A stretch of 5,260 bases of DNA from GCA-020344715 sp050115935. GTDB lineage: Archaea > Thermoproteota > Bathyarchaeia > Bathyarchaeales > Bathyarchaeaceae. Of this stretch, positions 1 through 5,138 are shown one piece after another. The stretch lies in assembly GCA_050115935.1 (NCBI GenBank), contig JASFPO010000130.1, forward strand, positions 1 to 5,260, read 5' to 3'. Below the pieces are notes generated by a model. The model did not search any database. It was not told where the DNA came from and saw only the letters and a list, made by a program, of their open reading frames with translations. Both the position numbers and the translations under genes were made by a program. Every line of letters begins with the position of its first letter. The stretch's first letter is position 1.

Positions 1-1655
1 TCATATTTGGAGGAGAAAGCAGAAAATCAGTCGGAATCACCTATGCCGAACTGTACGATTCAGTAGCGCGTCTGGCTAAACAGCTCCGCGAAATAGGAGT
101 TACTCCAAGGACCCGTGTAGCTGCATATATGCCCAATCTTGTGGAAACGGCTGTTGCCATGCTTGCTGCTACAAGTTTAGGTGCTATATGGGCTTCCTGT
201 GGTATAGAGCTGGGTCCAAGAGCAGTTGTGGATCGTCTTGGGCAAGTTGAACCCGAAGTTTTGTTCACTGTAGACGGGCATCCTTATAAGGGAAAGATCT
301 TTCACGATTTGGCTAACGTTGAGAAAATCGTTAAAGGAATTCCTTCACTGAAGAAGACTATTGTAATTCCTTATATGCGAGAAGAACCCGATGTTAACAA
401 TATTCCAAACTCCACGCTCTATAATGATTTTATAGCTCAAGAGAGCCCGTTGAAGATTAGATTCGAACAATTGCCCTTTGATCATCCGGTATATATCATG
501 TTTTCATCAGGAACAACAGGCAAGCCAAAGTGTATGGTTCAAGGAGCAGGTGGAGTCCTCATCAATCACCTGAAGGAGCTGATACTTCATACGGATTTGA
601 AACGTGCAGATAGAATTTTTTACATAGCAAGTCCTAGTTGGATGATGTGGAACTGGTTGCTAAGCTCTTTAGCCGTAGGAGCAACTGTGGCGTTATACGA
701 TGGCAATCCGAATTATCCCGACTGGGGCACCCTATGGAAACTGGTTCAGGATGAAAAATTGACCATATTCGGCTGCAGTGCAAGCTACATCAATTATCTC
801 AAAAGCATTGGAGCTAAACCTGGGAAGGAATATGATTTGTCATCGTTGCGAGAAATATCTCAGACAGGTTCAGTTCTTTCCTCTGAAGGATTTGAGTATG
901 TTTACCGGGAAATCAAGGAAAACTTGCACTTCAATTCTATCTCCGGAGGGACGGATATCAATGGTTGTTTTGCCCTTGGAACTCCTATTCAGCCAGTGTA
1001 TGCAGGTGAATTGCAGAGTCCAGCTTTAGGAATGAAAGTGAAGGCGTATGATGAAGAAGGTAATTCTGTGGTTGATCGGGAAGCAGAGCTTGTTTGTGAA
1101 GTTCCCTCGCCTTCCATGCCCCTTTACTTCTGGGACGATCCCGACTATAAGAAATATAGAGAAGCCTACTTCAAGGCTTATCCGAATGTTTGGCGACACG
1201 GTGACTGGATTATAGTTCACAGCGACACGGGTGGAATAACCTTCTTAGGCCGCTCTGACTTCACCTTAAAACCTTCCGGAGTGCGCATAGGTCCAGCTGA
1301 AATATATAATGTGGTGGAAAGCTTTGAAGAAATTGCTGACAGCATGGTTGTAGGACAAGAATGGAAAGGAGATCAGCGTGTCATCCTTTTCGTTAAGCTT
1401 TCGCCGGGATATCAATTGACCGAGGATTTGAAAACTAAGATTAGAAGAGCCTTGCGCATGGAGGCTTCTCCCCGACATGCCCCAGCTTTGATCATCGCAG
1501 CACCTGATATTCCTTACACTTTCAGCATGAAAAAGGTTGAAAGTGCAATCTCTAACATAGCAAATGGCAGACCAGTCACAAATAGAGATGCTCTGGTTAA
1601 TCCGGAATCACTGGATTTTTACGAAAAGATTCTCTCTAAGCTTCAGAAGAGATAG
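1..1655 (+). CDS. Acetoacetyl-CoA synthetase-like acyl-CoA ligase, 5'-truncated by window edge
   Basis: This is an ANL-superfamily ligase that would activate a short acid, best guess acetoacetate, with ATP and CoA through an acyl-adenylate in the cytoplasm. The frame is open from base 3 to a TAG at 1653-1655, about 550 visible residues. Full acetoacetyl-CoA synthetases have about 650, so roughly 100 N-terminal residues lie outside the window; the ATG at 129 is internal, since the upstream codons read TYAELYDSVARLAKQL, typical of the family. Counting from base 3, visible motifs are the ATP loop FSSGTTGKPK (167-176), ASPSWMMWNW after it, SGGTD (314-318), WRHGDW (397-402), GRSD (416-419) and GVRIGPAEIY (426 on). 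The C-terminal catalytic lysine is K510 in FSMKK, where relatives usually have SGKK, so the glycine is replaced by methionine. Family assignment is firm; acetoacetate as substrate is inferred from overall resemblance to AacS. Confidence 0.9.
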   Translation, partial: IFGGESRKSVGITYAELYDSVARLAKQLREIGVTPRTRVAAYMPNLVETAVAMLAATSLGAIWASCGIELGPRAVVDRLGQVEPEVLFTVDGHPYKGKIFHDLANVEKIVKGIPSLKKTIVIPYMREEPDVNNIPNSTLYNDFIAQESPLKIRFEQLPFDHPVYIMFSSGTTGKPKCMVQGAGGVLINHLKELILHTDLKRADRIFYIASPSWMMWNWLLSSLAVGATVALYDGNPNYPDWGTLWKLVQDEKLTIFGCSASYINYLKSIGAKPGKEYDLSSLREISQTGSVLSSEGFEYVYREIKENLHFNSISGGTDINGCFALGTPIQPVYAGELQSPALGMKVKAYDEEGNSVVDREAELVCEVPSPSMPLYFWDDPDYKKYREAYFKAYPNVWRHGDWIIVHSDTGGITFLGRSDFTLKPSGVRIGPAEIYNVVESFEEIADSMVVGQEWKGDQRVILFVKLSPGYQLTEDLKTKIRRALRMEASPRHAPALIIAAPDIPYTFSMKKVESAISNIANGRPVTNRDALVNPESLDFYEKILSKLQKR

Positions 1656-1740
1656 TACAGCATAGAGCATCTTTAGGAAATAGACACGCACGATAGAAAC
1701 AGTAAGCGTTTTTAGATCCTAACGCAATCAATAGTAGGGT

Positions 1741-2502
1741 TTGAACTTGTCTTTCCAGCTTAAAATGGAGCAAGCAACACAAGAAAAAGGGTCAAAAATA
1801 GTATTATCCTTAGACCCGTTTCCAGTAGAGCCTCAACAGCTTTTAGAGAAAAGCACCAGAATTTTAGAGAAGGTTCACCCGTACATTTGCGCCTTGAAAA
1901 TTAATCGTCAACTAGTTCTTCCACTCGGCCTGTTTGATGACATGCAAAGAATCTTGAAATCTGCCCGAGGAAAAGGATTACCAACAATCATGGATTGCAA
2001 AATCAACGATATAGGCAACACAAACCGCGCGATTGCTGAATACTATTTCAAGGCAGGCTTCGACGCTGTGACTGCCAACCCATTTGTCGGCTGGGACGAA
2101 GGACTTCAACCAGTATTCGAAGTTGCCAAACAGAAGCGTCGAGGAGTCATCCTTCTGGTTTACATGAGCCACAAAGGAGCCCCAGAAGGCTATGGACAGA
2201 GTATACAAGACCCGGAAGCCGAAAGATATACTCCTCAGTACATTGCCTTCGTCCAGAAGGCATTAAAGTGGAAAGCCGATGGAGCAGTGGTTGGAGCTAC
2301 TTACCCTGAAAAAATAAGAGAGATTCACTCAATCTTGAAAGACCGCGTGCCAATCTTCTCTCCTGGTATAGGCGCTCAAGGAGGAGACGTTAAAGCCGCA
2401 GTTAGAGCAGGTGCGAGTTACCTCATAGTTGGCAGAACCATAATACTATCTGGAGACCCTGCTGAAACAGCTAGAAACATTCGGGATATCGCCCAAGAAT
2501 AA
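1741..2502 (+). CDS. pyrF: Orotidine 5'-phosphate decarboxylase
   Basis: The enzyme decarboxylates OMP to UMP, the last step of de novo UMP synthesis, as a cytoplasmic TIM barrel that is usually a dimer. All landmarks are present in 253 residues: D25 at the end of strand 1 (IVLSLD), K53 (ALKIN), the catalytic D85-x-K87-x-x-D90 motif followed by I91 and T94, TANPFVGW (111-118), the phosphate loop SPGIGAQGG (207-215), and the phosphate-binding GR at 231-232. Length fits the longer OMPDC subfamily of about 260 residues. Two TTG starts are possible. The one at 1741 has a TAGGG only one base away, whereas the TTG at 1747 has GGG at 1737-1739 with 7 bases spacing and gives MSFQLKMEQA, so 1747 may be the true start. 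An ATG at 1765 would cut into the first helix. No other pyrimidine gene is visible. The gene converges with the RHH gene 41 bases downstream. Confidence 0.95.
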   Translation: MNLSFQLKMEQATQEKGSKIVLSLDPFPVEPQQLLEKSTRILEKVHPYICALKINRQLVLPLGLFDDMQRILKSARGKGLPTIMDCKINDIGNTNRAIAEYYFKAGFDAVTANPFVGWDEGLQPVFEVAKQKRRGVILLVYMSHKGAPEGYGQSIQDPEAERYTPQYIAFVQKALKWKADGAVVGATYPEKIREIHSILKDRVPIFSPGIGAQGGDVKAAVRAGASYLIVGRTIILSGDPAETARNIRDIAQE

Positions 2503-2543
2503 CTAACAGAAGATTAAGAGCAAATCCTTTTCTGAGGGTGTTG

Positions 2544-2693
2544 TTATTCTCTTCTGCCCCAGAGTTCACGCTTTAGTAGGTCTCTTACTGCTGATCGTAT
2601 TGCAGCGCTTCGACTGGGGTACATACTTGCTCTCACAAGCTCATCTAATCCTTCTAGATAGGCTTCGGGAAGTAAGACTGTTACAAGTTTCAT
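2544..2693 (-). CDS. Small ribbon-helix-helix (CopG/Arc type) DNA-binding protein
   Basis: This 49-residue protein was found by reading the minus strand. It starts MKLVTVLLPEAYLEGLDELV, continues RASMYPSRSAAIRSAVRDLL and ends KRELWGRRE. This is the RHH layout: a short beta strand (residues 2-8) that would pair with a partner strand and sit in the major groove, helix A (9-22), the turn with PSRS, and helix B (29-44) with the conserved IR..VRDLL pattern. RHH proteins act as dimers and are usually repressors, often of their own gene. The ATG at 2693 has AGGTGG (plus-strand 2698-2703) four bases ahead, a good archaeal ribosome site; the stop is TAA at 2544-2546. A 15-base palindrome lies 19 bases before the start. 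The unknown gene 84 bases upstream on the same strand may share its transcript. The target is not known; family membership is nearly certain. Confidence 0.9.
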   Translation of the reverse strand: MKLVTVLLPEAYLEGLDELVRASMYPSRSAAIRSAVRDLLKRELWGRRE

Positions 2694-2712
2694 TTTTCCA
2701 CCTTTTCAACAT

Positions 2713-2727
2713 AGCATATGTTATGCT
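2713..2727 (-). promoter_or_regulatory. Palindrome AGCATA-N3-TATGCT, candidate RHH operator
   Basis: The plus strand reads AGCATATGTTATGCT, a perfect 6-bp inverted repeat around three bases. A further half-site lies at 2732-2737 (ATATGC on plus, GCATAT on minus), 11 bases from the nearer arm, about one helical turn. The whole cluster sits between the stop of the unknown gene and the ribosome site of the RHH gene. RHH dimers commonly bind short half-sites spaced about one turn apart in their own promoters, so autoregulation is a reasonable inference. The minus-strand stretch TGCATATTAG near 2729-2738 could also serve as a TATA box, with transcription beginning near 2708; binding at the palindrome would then block initiation. 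Confidence 0.5.
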
Positions 2728-2777
2728 CCTAATATGCAGTGATAGCGTTAATAGAATTTGCGCTCTCCGAGTTATAG

Positions 2778-3164
2778 CTAGATTACTTCCTGCCTGATTT
2801 CCTGCAACTCCTCAACAAGGTCTGGAAATGTTTTGTTGATGTCTTCAAGGTATATCGCCGAGTTTTTTATCTTTCTTTGGATTAAACCTGCTGCTAGGAG
2901 AGTCCATCCCAAGGCATCGTCAACCACTATAGGCAGAGGAAAGGCGATGAGTGTCAATCCAATCTTCACCATGTTGCCTTGATTTTCTTCTTTGCAAAGC
3001 CGTTTAATGGAATTCAGCATGGTGCTGTCTTTTCTTGCAATGTCGTTCAATATACCTATGTTCATTCTCCAATCTTCAGCTAATTCCCGCAGTGTGTCAC
3101 TGGTTTTTCTCAGCTGTTGTGTCTCATTCAAAACTCCATGTCTCCACGAAACCTTTCTACTCAA
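2778..3164 (-). CDS. Unknown small protein with helical N-terminus and hydrophobic centre
   Basis: I do not recognise a named family. The longest frame gives 128 residues. Residues 12-62 are charged and helix-forming, with leucine/isoleucine spacing that suggests a short coiled coil (LRELAEDWRMNIGILNDI). Residues 65-95 are hydrophobic with small residues, IGLTLIAFPLP then LGWTLLAAGLI, separated by DD at 82-83; this looks like a helical hairpin or two short membrane-associated segments, not one clean transmembrane helix. Residues 104-128 are again charged and amphipathic (YLEDINKTFPDLVEELQEI). There is no signal peptide. The outer start is TTG at 3164 with no clear ribosome site. A TTG at 3131 has GGAG ten bases ahead (3142-3145) and a TATA-like ATTTAAT 30-40 bases upstream, so a 117-residue product is possible. 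The stop is TAG at 2778-2780. The RHH gene follows on the same strand. Coding is likely; function is open. Confidence 0.75.
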   Translation of the reverse strand: MSRKVSWRHGVLNETQQLRKTSDTLRELAEDWRMNIGILNDIARKDSTMLNSIKRLCKEENQGNMVKIGLTLIAFPLPIVVDDALGWTLLAAGLIQRKIKNSAIYLEDINKTFPDLVEELQEIRQEVI

Positions 3165-3436
3165 TTAAATCTCTGAGAACAAAAACCTTAGCATCAAAAA
3201 TCAATGACTTTTCATCTTCCTTCCTTTGTCAGAAAGGGAAAATGCATCAAGATAATCAGCAAAAAGACACGCTCTTACTGGTGGTTTTTGCGAGAAAAGT
3301 AGAAAAGAGGAATGCCCGCATTTACGTACTATTAATGTAGACGTGGCTTGAAGCTGTTCAAGCCGAACGTGAGAAACGTTTAAAGCTTGACATGGAACTA
3401 ACTCGAAACTAGAAACTAAGAATTCATGTGAACCAC
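3165..3436. other. Intergenic gap with broken coding-like frames
   Basis: No complete gene is supported in these 272 bases. On plus, a frame from ATG 3242 (weak AAGGG four bases ahead) runs 32 codons to TAG at 3338-3340 and then, in the same frame, 23 more codons reading TWLEAVQAEREKRLKLDMEL and ending at TAG 3410-3412. The second piece looks like an amphipathic helix but has no start codon other than a late ATG. On minus, 3157-3228 gives a 23-codon frame ending FDAKVFVLRDLIE, bounded by TGA at 3229-3231. Either could be a remnant of a decayed gene or chance. A strong hairpin lies at 3345-3364. Promoters for the flanking divergent genes should be here; TTTAAAG near 3379-3385 is a weak candidate for the phosphatase gene. 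Confidence 0.4.
3345..3364. repeat. Perfect 8-bp inverted repeat with 4-base loop
   Basis: GGCTTGAA (3345-3352) and TTCAAGCC (3357-3364) are exact reverse complements around the loop GCTG, with a possible extra T-G wobble pair outside. It would form a stable hairpin in RNA from either strand. It is not followed by a T run on plus, so it does not look like a classic terminator. It lies about 73 bases ahead of the phosphatase ATG and inside the amber-interrupted frame. Possible roles are a structured leader, a protein-binding site or a decayed repeat; the sequence does not decide. Confidence 0.6.
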
Positions 3437-3835
3437 ATGAAAGTTCTGTTTGTATGTTTGGGCAATGCTTTCCGAAGTCCAGTAGCAGAAGCCCTACTGA
3501 AGAAGCTCAAACCAGAAATCCAAGTGGACTCAGCTGGATTGAACGCTTCGATCCCGATCTCAGAAGTTGCTAAAGAATACCTGACAAGAGAGAAAGCGGA
3601 ACAACACCTGAAACAGGCTCCTGAAACATTGAGTGAAAAAGACCTGAACAAGTATGATCTCATTATTGCCATGGAATCACGACACAAAGACGCAATCCTA
3701 AATAGACGTCCCGAATGCGAAAACATGATAGTCGTGTGGAACATCGATGATCCTTACTTCTTGCCACGTGGATACGCTGAAAGAATATTCGAACAGATAA
3801 AAGGCAAAGTTGCGGAGCTGGCTAACTCACTATAG
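3437..3835 (+). CDS. Low-molecular-weight protein-tyrosine-phosphatase family protein
   Basis: The product is a 132-residue cytoplasmic phosphatase-fold protein that would hydrolyse phosphotyrosine or small phosphoesters through a cysteinyl-phosphate. The N-terminal loop is C7-L-G-N-A-F-R13-S14, matching C-x5-R-S, and the general acid aspartate is present late in the chain as DDPYF (D104/D105, P106). DSAG at 31-34 and DLIIAMESRH at 74-83 also match the family. Most relatives have a second cysteine before the arginine (GNxCRS), which protects the catalytic cysteine by a disulfide; here it is phenylalanine (F12). The only other cysteine is C94, so the three-cysteine arsenate reductase mechanism is not supported. 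The ATG at 3437 is chosen because the family begins just before the VLFVC strand; a GTG at 3428 would add three residues, and neither has a strong ribosome site. It converges with the flavodoxin gene across 24 bases. Confidence 0.88.
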   Translation: MKVLFVCLGNAFRSPVAEALLKKLKPEIQVDSAGLNASIPISEVAKEYLTREKAEQHLKQAPETLSEKDLNKYDLIIAMESRHKDAILNRRPECENMIVVWNIDDPYFLPRGYAERIFEQIKGKVAELANSL

Positions 3836-3859
3836 GAAAGCCTGCATATTATGGTTACC

Positions 3860-4324
3860 TTATCCAGTTTTGATCTGAGTTGCTATCTTGTTTCCAAAGT
3901 CTTTGCATTTGGAAAGCTCTCCTTCTATGAGTGGGCCCTTCATCCCTTGAACCTTTATCGATAATCCAGGAGCTATTCGTTTTACTCCAGAAATCTTTTC
4001 GCTTATTCTCTTCTCCATCTTCTTAACTGCTTTCTCAAAGTCTCCTCCAAGACAAGTGTCGAAGACAGCAAACAGTTTCCCTTCTAAGCGAAGCTTGCCG
4101 AGTTTATCAATAAACTTCCTTACTCCTCTAGTTGGACCTCCCCAATGACTGGGAGAACCTATCAGAATTGCATCATATTCGGGGATTTCGTCAAAATCGA
4201 CTTCTCTAAGCTCACTAAGTACCACTTCTAGTCCTTCAACTTCCTTCATTCCCTCTATGATTGTTTGCGCCACAAGTTTAGTGTTACCATACTTTGACTC
4301 GTAGGCAACGATAACTTTCGCCAA
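3860..4324 (-). CDS. Flavodoxin family FMN-binding protein
   Basis: This is a 154-residue flavodoxin-fold protein expected to bind FMN and carry electrons in the cytoplasm; partners cannot be named. The phosphate-binding loop is SKYGNT (residues 10-15) after the first strand AKVIVAY. The FMN ring loop is GSPSHWGGPTRG (56-67), with a tryptophan that often stacks on the isoalloxazine, and a third loop lies around FDTCLGGDFEKAV. Length is typical of short-chain flavodoxins. The start is set by the ribosome site: AGGTGA at plus 4334-4339 lies nine bases before TTG 4324, giving MAKVIVAYES, whereas the outer GTG at 4331-4333 directly abuts that site and is too close. AGGTGA also contains the stop codon of the small frame upstream, which suggests coupled translation. 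The stop is TAA at 3860-3862. Confidence 0.92.
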   Translation of the reverse strand: MAKVIVAYESKYGNTKLVAQTIIEGMKEVEGLEVVLSELREVDFDEIPEYDAILIGSPSHWGGPTRGVRKFIDKLGKLRLEGKLFAVFDTCLGGDFEKAVKKMEKRISEKISGVKRIAPGLSIKVQGMKGPLIEGELSKCKDFGNKIATQIKTG

Positions 4325-4333
4325 CGCGACCAC

Positions 4334-4456
4334 TCACCTAGATGCTAAAAATTCAGGCAGATATAAGACTTTCATGCGTGCAATGATCTCCTCCGAATCT
4401 GCGAAACGTTCTTTTACAAATACATGTTTCTGGGCTTCTGGAAGTATTAAGCTCAA
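4334..4456 (-). CDS. Possible small protein or gene remnant upstream of flavodoxin, start unclear
   Basis: The minus-strand frame ending in TGA at 4334-4336 reads like real protein: from the TTG at 4456 it gives 40 residues, starting LSLILPEAQKHVFVKERF and ending MKVLYLPEFLASR. The coding-like character continues upstream to about 4540 (VEYKLLEGVERLIAPAKEVR), with G favoured at first codon positions, but that part has no in-frame ATG, GTG or TTG before a TAA near 4645, and it runs into the trmO start. So it is either a short protein from TTG 4456 with a weak AGG site, a longer one using a non-standard start, or a gene that lost its 5' end. Its stop overlaps the flavodoxin ribosome site, consistent with an operon. 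I do not recognise the family; a domain model search would be decisive. Confidence 0.5.
   Translation of the reverse strand: MSLILPEAQKHVFVKERFADSEEIIARMKVLYLPEFLASR
4359..4368 (-). promoter_or_regulatory. TATA-like box for flavodoxin
   Basis: On minus the bases read TCTTATATCT, close to the archaeal TATA consensus. A start of transcription about 25 bases on, near 4338, would leave a short leader containing the AGGTGA ribosome site of flavodoxin. The box lies inside the coding-like frame upstream (codons for VLYL), so it could be incidental if that frame is a real co-transcribed gene. Confidence 0.4.
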
Positions 4457-4526
4457 CCTGACTTCTTTTGCGGGCGCGATCAGGCGTTCAACTCCTTCCA
4501 GTAGCTTGTACTCAACCGCGGACGAG

Positions 4527-4535
4527 TTTAATATG
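4527..4535 (+). promoter_or_regulatory. TATA-like box for trmO
   Basis: TTTAATATG is centred near 4531, about 28 bases before GTG 4559 and 37 before ATG 4568. That spacing predicts transcription starting close to 4557-4559, hence a leaderless GTG message or a ten-base leader carrying GTGAT ahead of the ATG. Confidence 0.4.
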
Positions 4536-4567
4536 TAGTTCGTTTCACATATGCTCTTGTGATTGAG

Positions 4568-5038
4568 ATGAAAAACGAGATCAGAAGAGAAACCTTCCAG
4601 ATGTTTCCAATCGGATATGTCCGAAGAGACAAAAAAAGTATCGACTTAAATATCCTAGAACGTTTCCGACCAGCCTTGAAACAACTCAACCACTTCAGTC
4701 ATGTTATGGTCTTCTGGTGGGCGCACAAACATGACAACGAAGAAAGCCGCAGTTCACTACAGTGTGAACCTCCTTATGCTAGAGGAAAAATCACCGGTGT
4801 ATTCGCAACCCGAGCAGAGTACAGACCTAATCCTCTAGCAATGACAACATGCAAGATCTTGAAAATTGACGAAAACAAAGGTCTCGTCACAGTTGCAGAC
4901 ATTGATGCTTACGATGGTACCCCTATCGTTGATTTGAAAGCGTATTTCCCAGTGTGTGATCGAGTGAAGCAAGCAAGAATACCTGAATGGCTTTCAGATT
5001 GGCCTGAATGGATGCCCGAAGAAGGAATAGGACTATGA
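4568..5038 (+). CDS. trmO: TrmO-type tRNA (N6-threonylcarbamoyladenosine-37-N6)-methyltransferase
   Basis: TrmO enzymes (formerly TsaA/UPF0066) use S-adenosylmethionine to methylate t6A at position 37 of certain tRNAs, next to the anticodon, in an unusual single beta-barrel fold. The 156-residue product has the family landmarks in order: PIGYVRR (14-20), HVMVFWWAHKHD (45-56), the signature GVFATRAEYRPNPLAMT (77-93) and DAYDGTPIVDLKAYFP (113-128). The end is rich in tryptophan and acidic residues (PEWLSDWPEWMPEEG). The position after RPNP is LAM where bacterial enzymes usually have IG(L/R), a variant I associate with archaeal members. The ATG at 4568 has GTGAT at 4559-4563 as a plausible ribosome site; GTG 4559 is an alternative leaderless start adding three residues. 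The stop is TGA at 5036-5038. Family is sure; the exact tRNA substrate is inferred. Confidence 0.88.
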   Translation: MKNEIRRETFQMFPIGYVRRDKKSIDLNILERFRPALKQLNHFSHVMVFWWAHKHDNEESRSSLQCEPPYARGKITGVFATRAEYRPNPLAMTTCKILKIDENKGLVTVADIDAYDGTPIVDLKAYFPVCDRVKQARIPEWLSDWPEWMPEEGIGL

Positions 5039-5065
5039 TTCTTGGTGTCTAACCCCTTCTGGAAT

Positions 5066-5077
5066 CCTTTTAATAGA
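5066..5077 (+). promoter_or_regulatory. TATA-like box for the thiolase-like gene
   Basis: CCTTTTAATAGA is centred near 5072, which predicts transcription from about 5098 and a leader of about 40 bases to the TTG at 5139. A second AT-rich stretch, TCTTAAAAGG at 5099-5108, could act instead and would give a much shorter leader. The 100-base gap after trmO otherwise holds no gene. Confidence 0.3.
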
Positions 5078-5138
5078 TGTTCAACCACAGTATGCACTCT
5101 TAAAAGGAATGTTGCACTCACACTTGAGGGGAAAACGC

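Noticed and set aside
1706..1725. GCG-TTT-TTAG / CTAA-CGC imperfect hairpin with a T run between the ligase gene and pyrF
   Set aside because: The stem is interrupted and short. The T run could be a terminator for the ligase or a TATA-like element for pyrF, but neither can be chosen from sequence alone.
2503..2543. Short T run (CCTTTTCT) between convergent pyrF and RHH genes as a terminator
   Set aside because: Only four consecutive Ts and no stem; archaeal terminators can be this weak, but support is insufficient.
2600..2797. Plus-strand 65-codon frame with hydrophobic stretches
   Set aside because: It lies antisense over the RHH gene and its operator; the minus-strand reading has a clear family pattern and ribosome site, the plus reading has neither.
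3157..3228. Minus-strand fragment ending FDAKVFVLRDLIE just before the 128-residue gene
   Set aside because: Only 23 codons between stops, in a different frame from the gene, with at best a TTG start. It could be a frameshifted remnant but cannot be supported as a gene.
3035..3340. Plus-strand 101-codon frame
   Set aside because: Its first part is antisense to the 128-residue gene and has an unconvincing composition; only the last part beyond 3242 is worth noting and is reported as a possible remnant.
3437..3835. Arsenate reductase (ArsC, thioredoxin type) as identity of the phosphatase-like gene
   Set aside because: The required additional cysteine pair is absent; only C7 and C94 are present.
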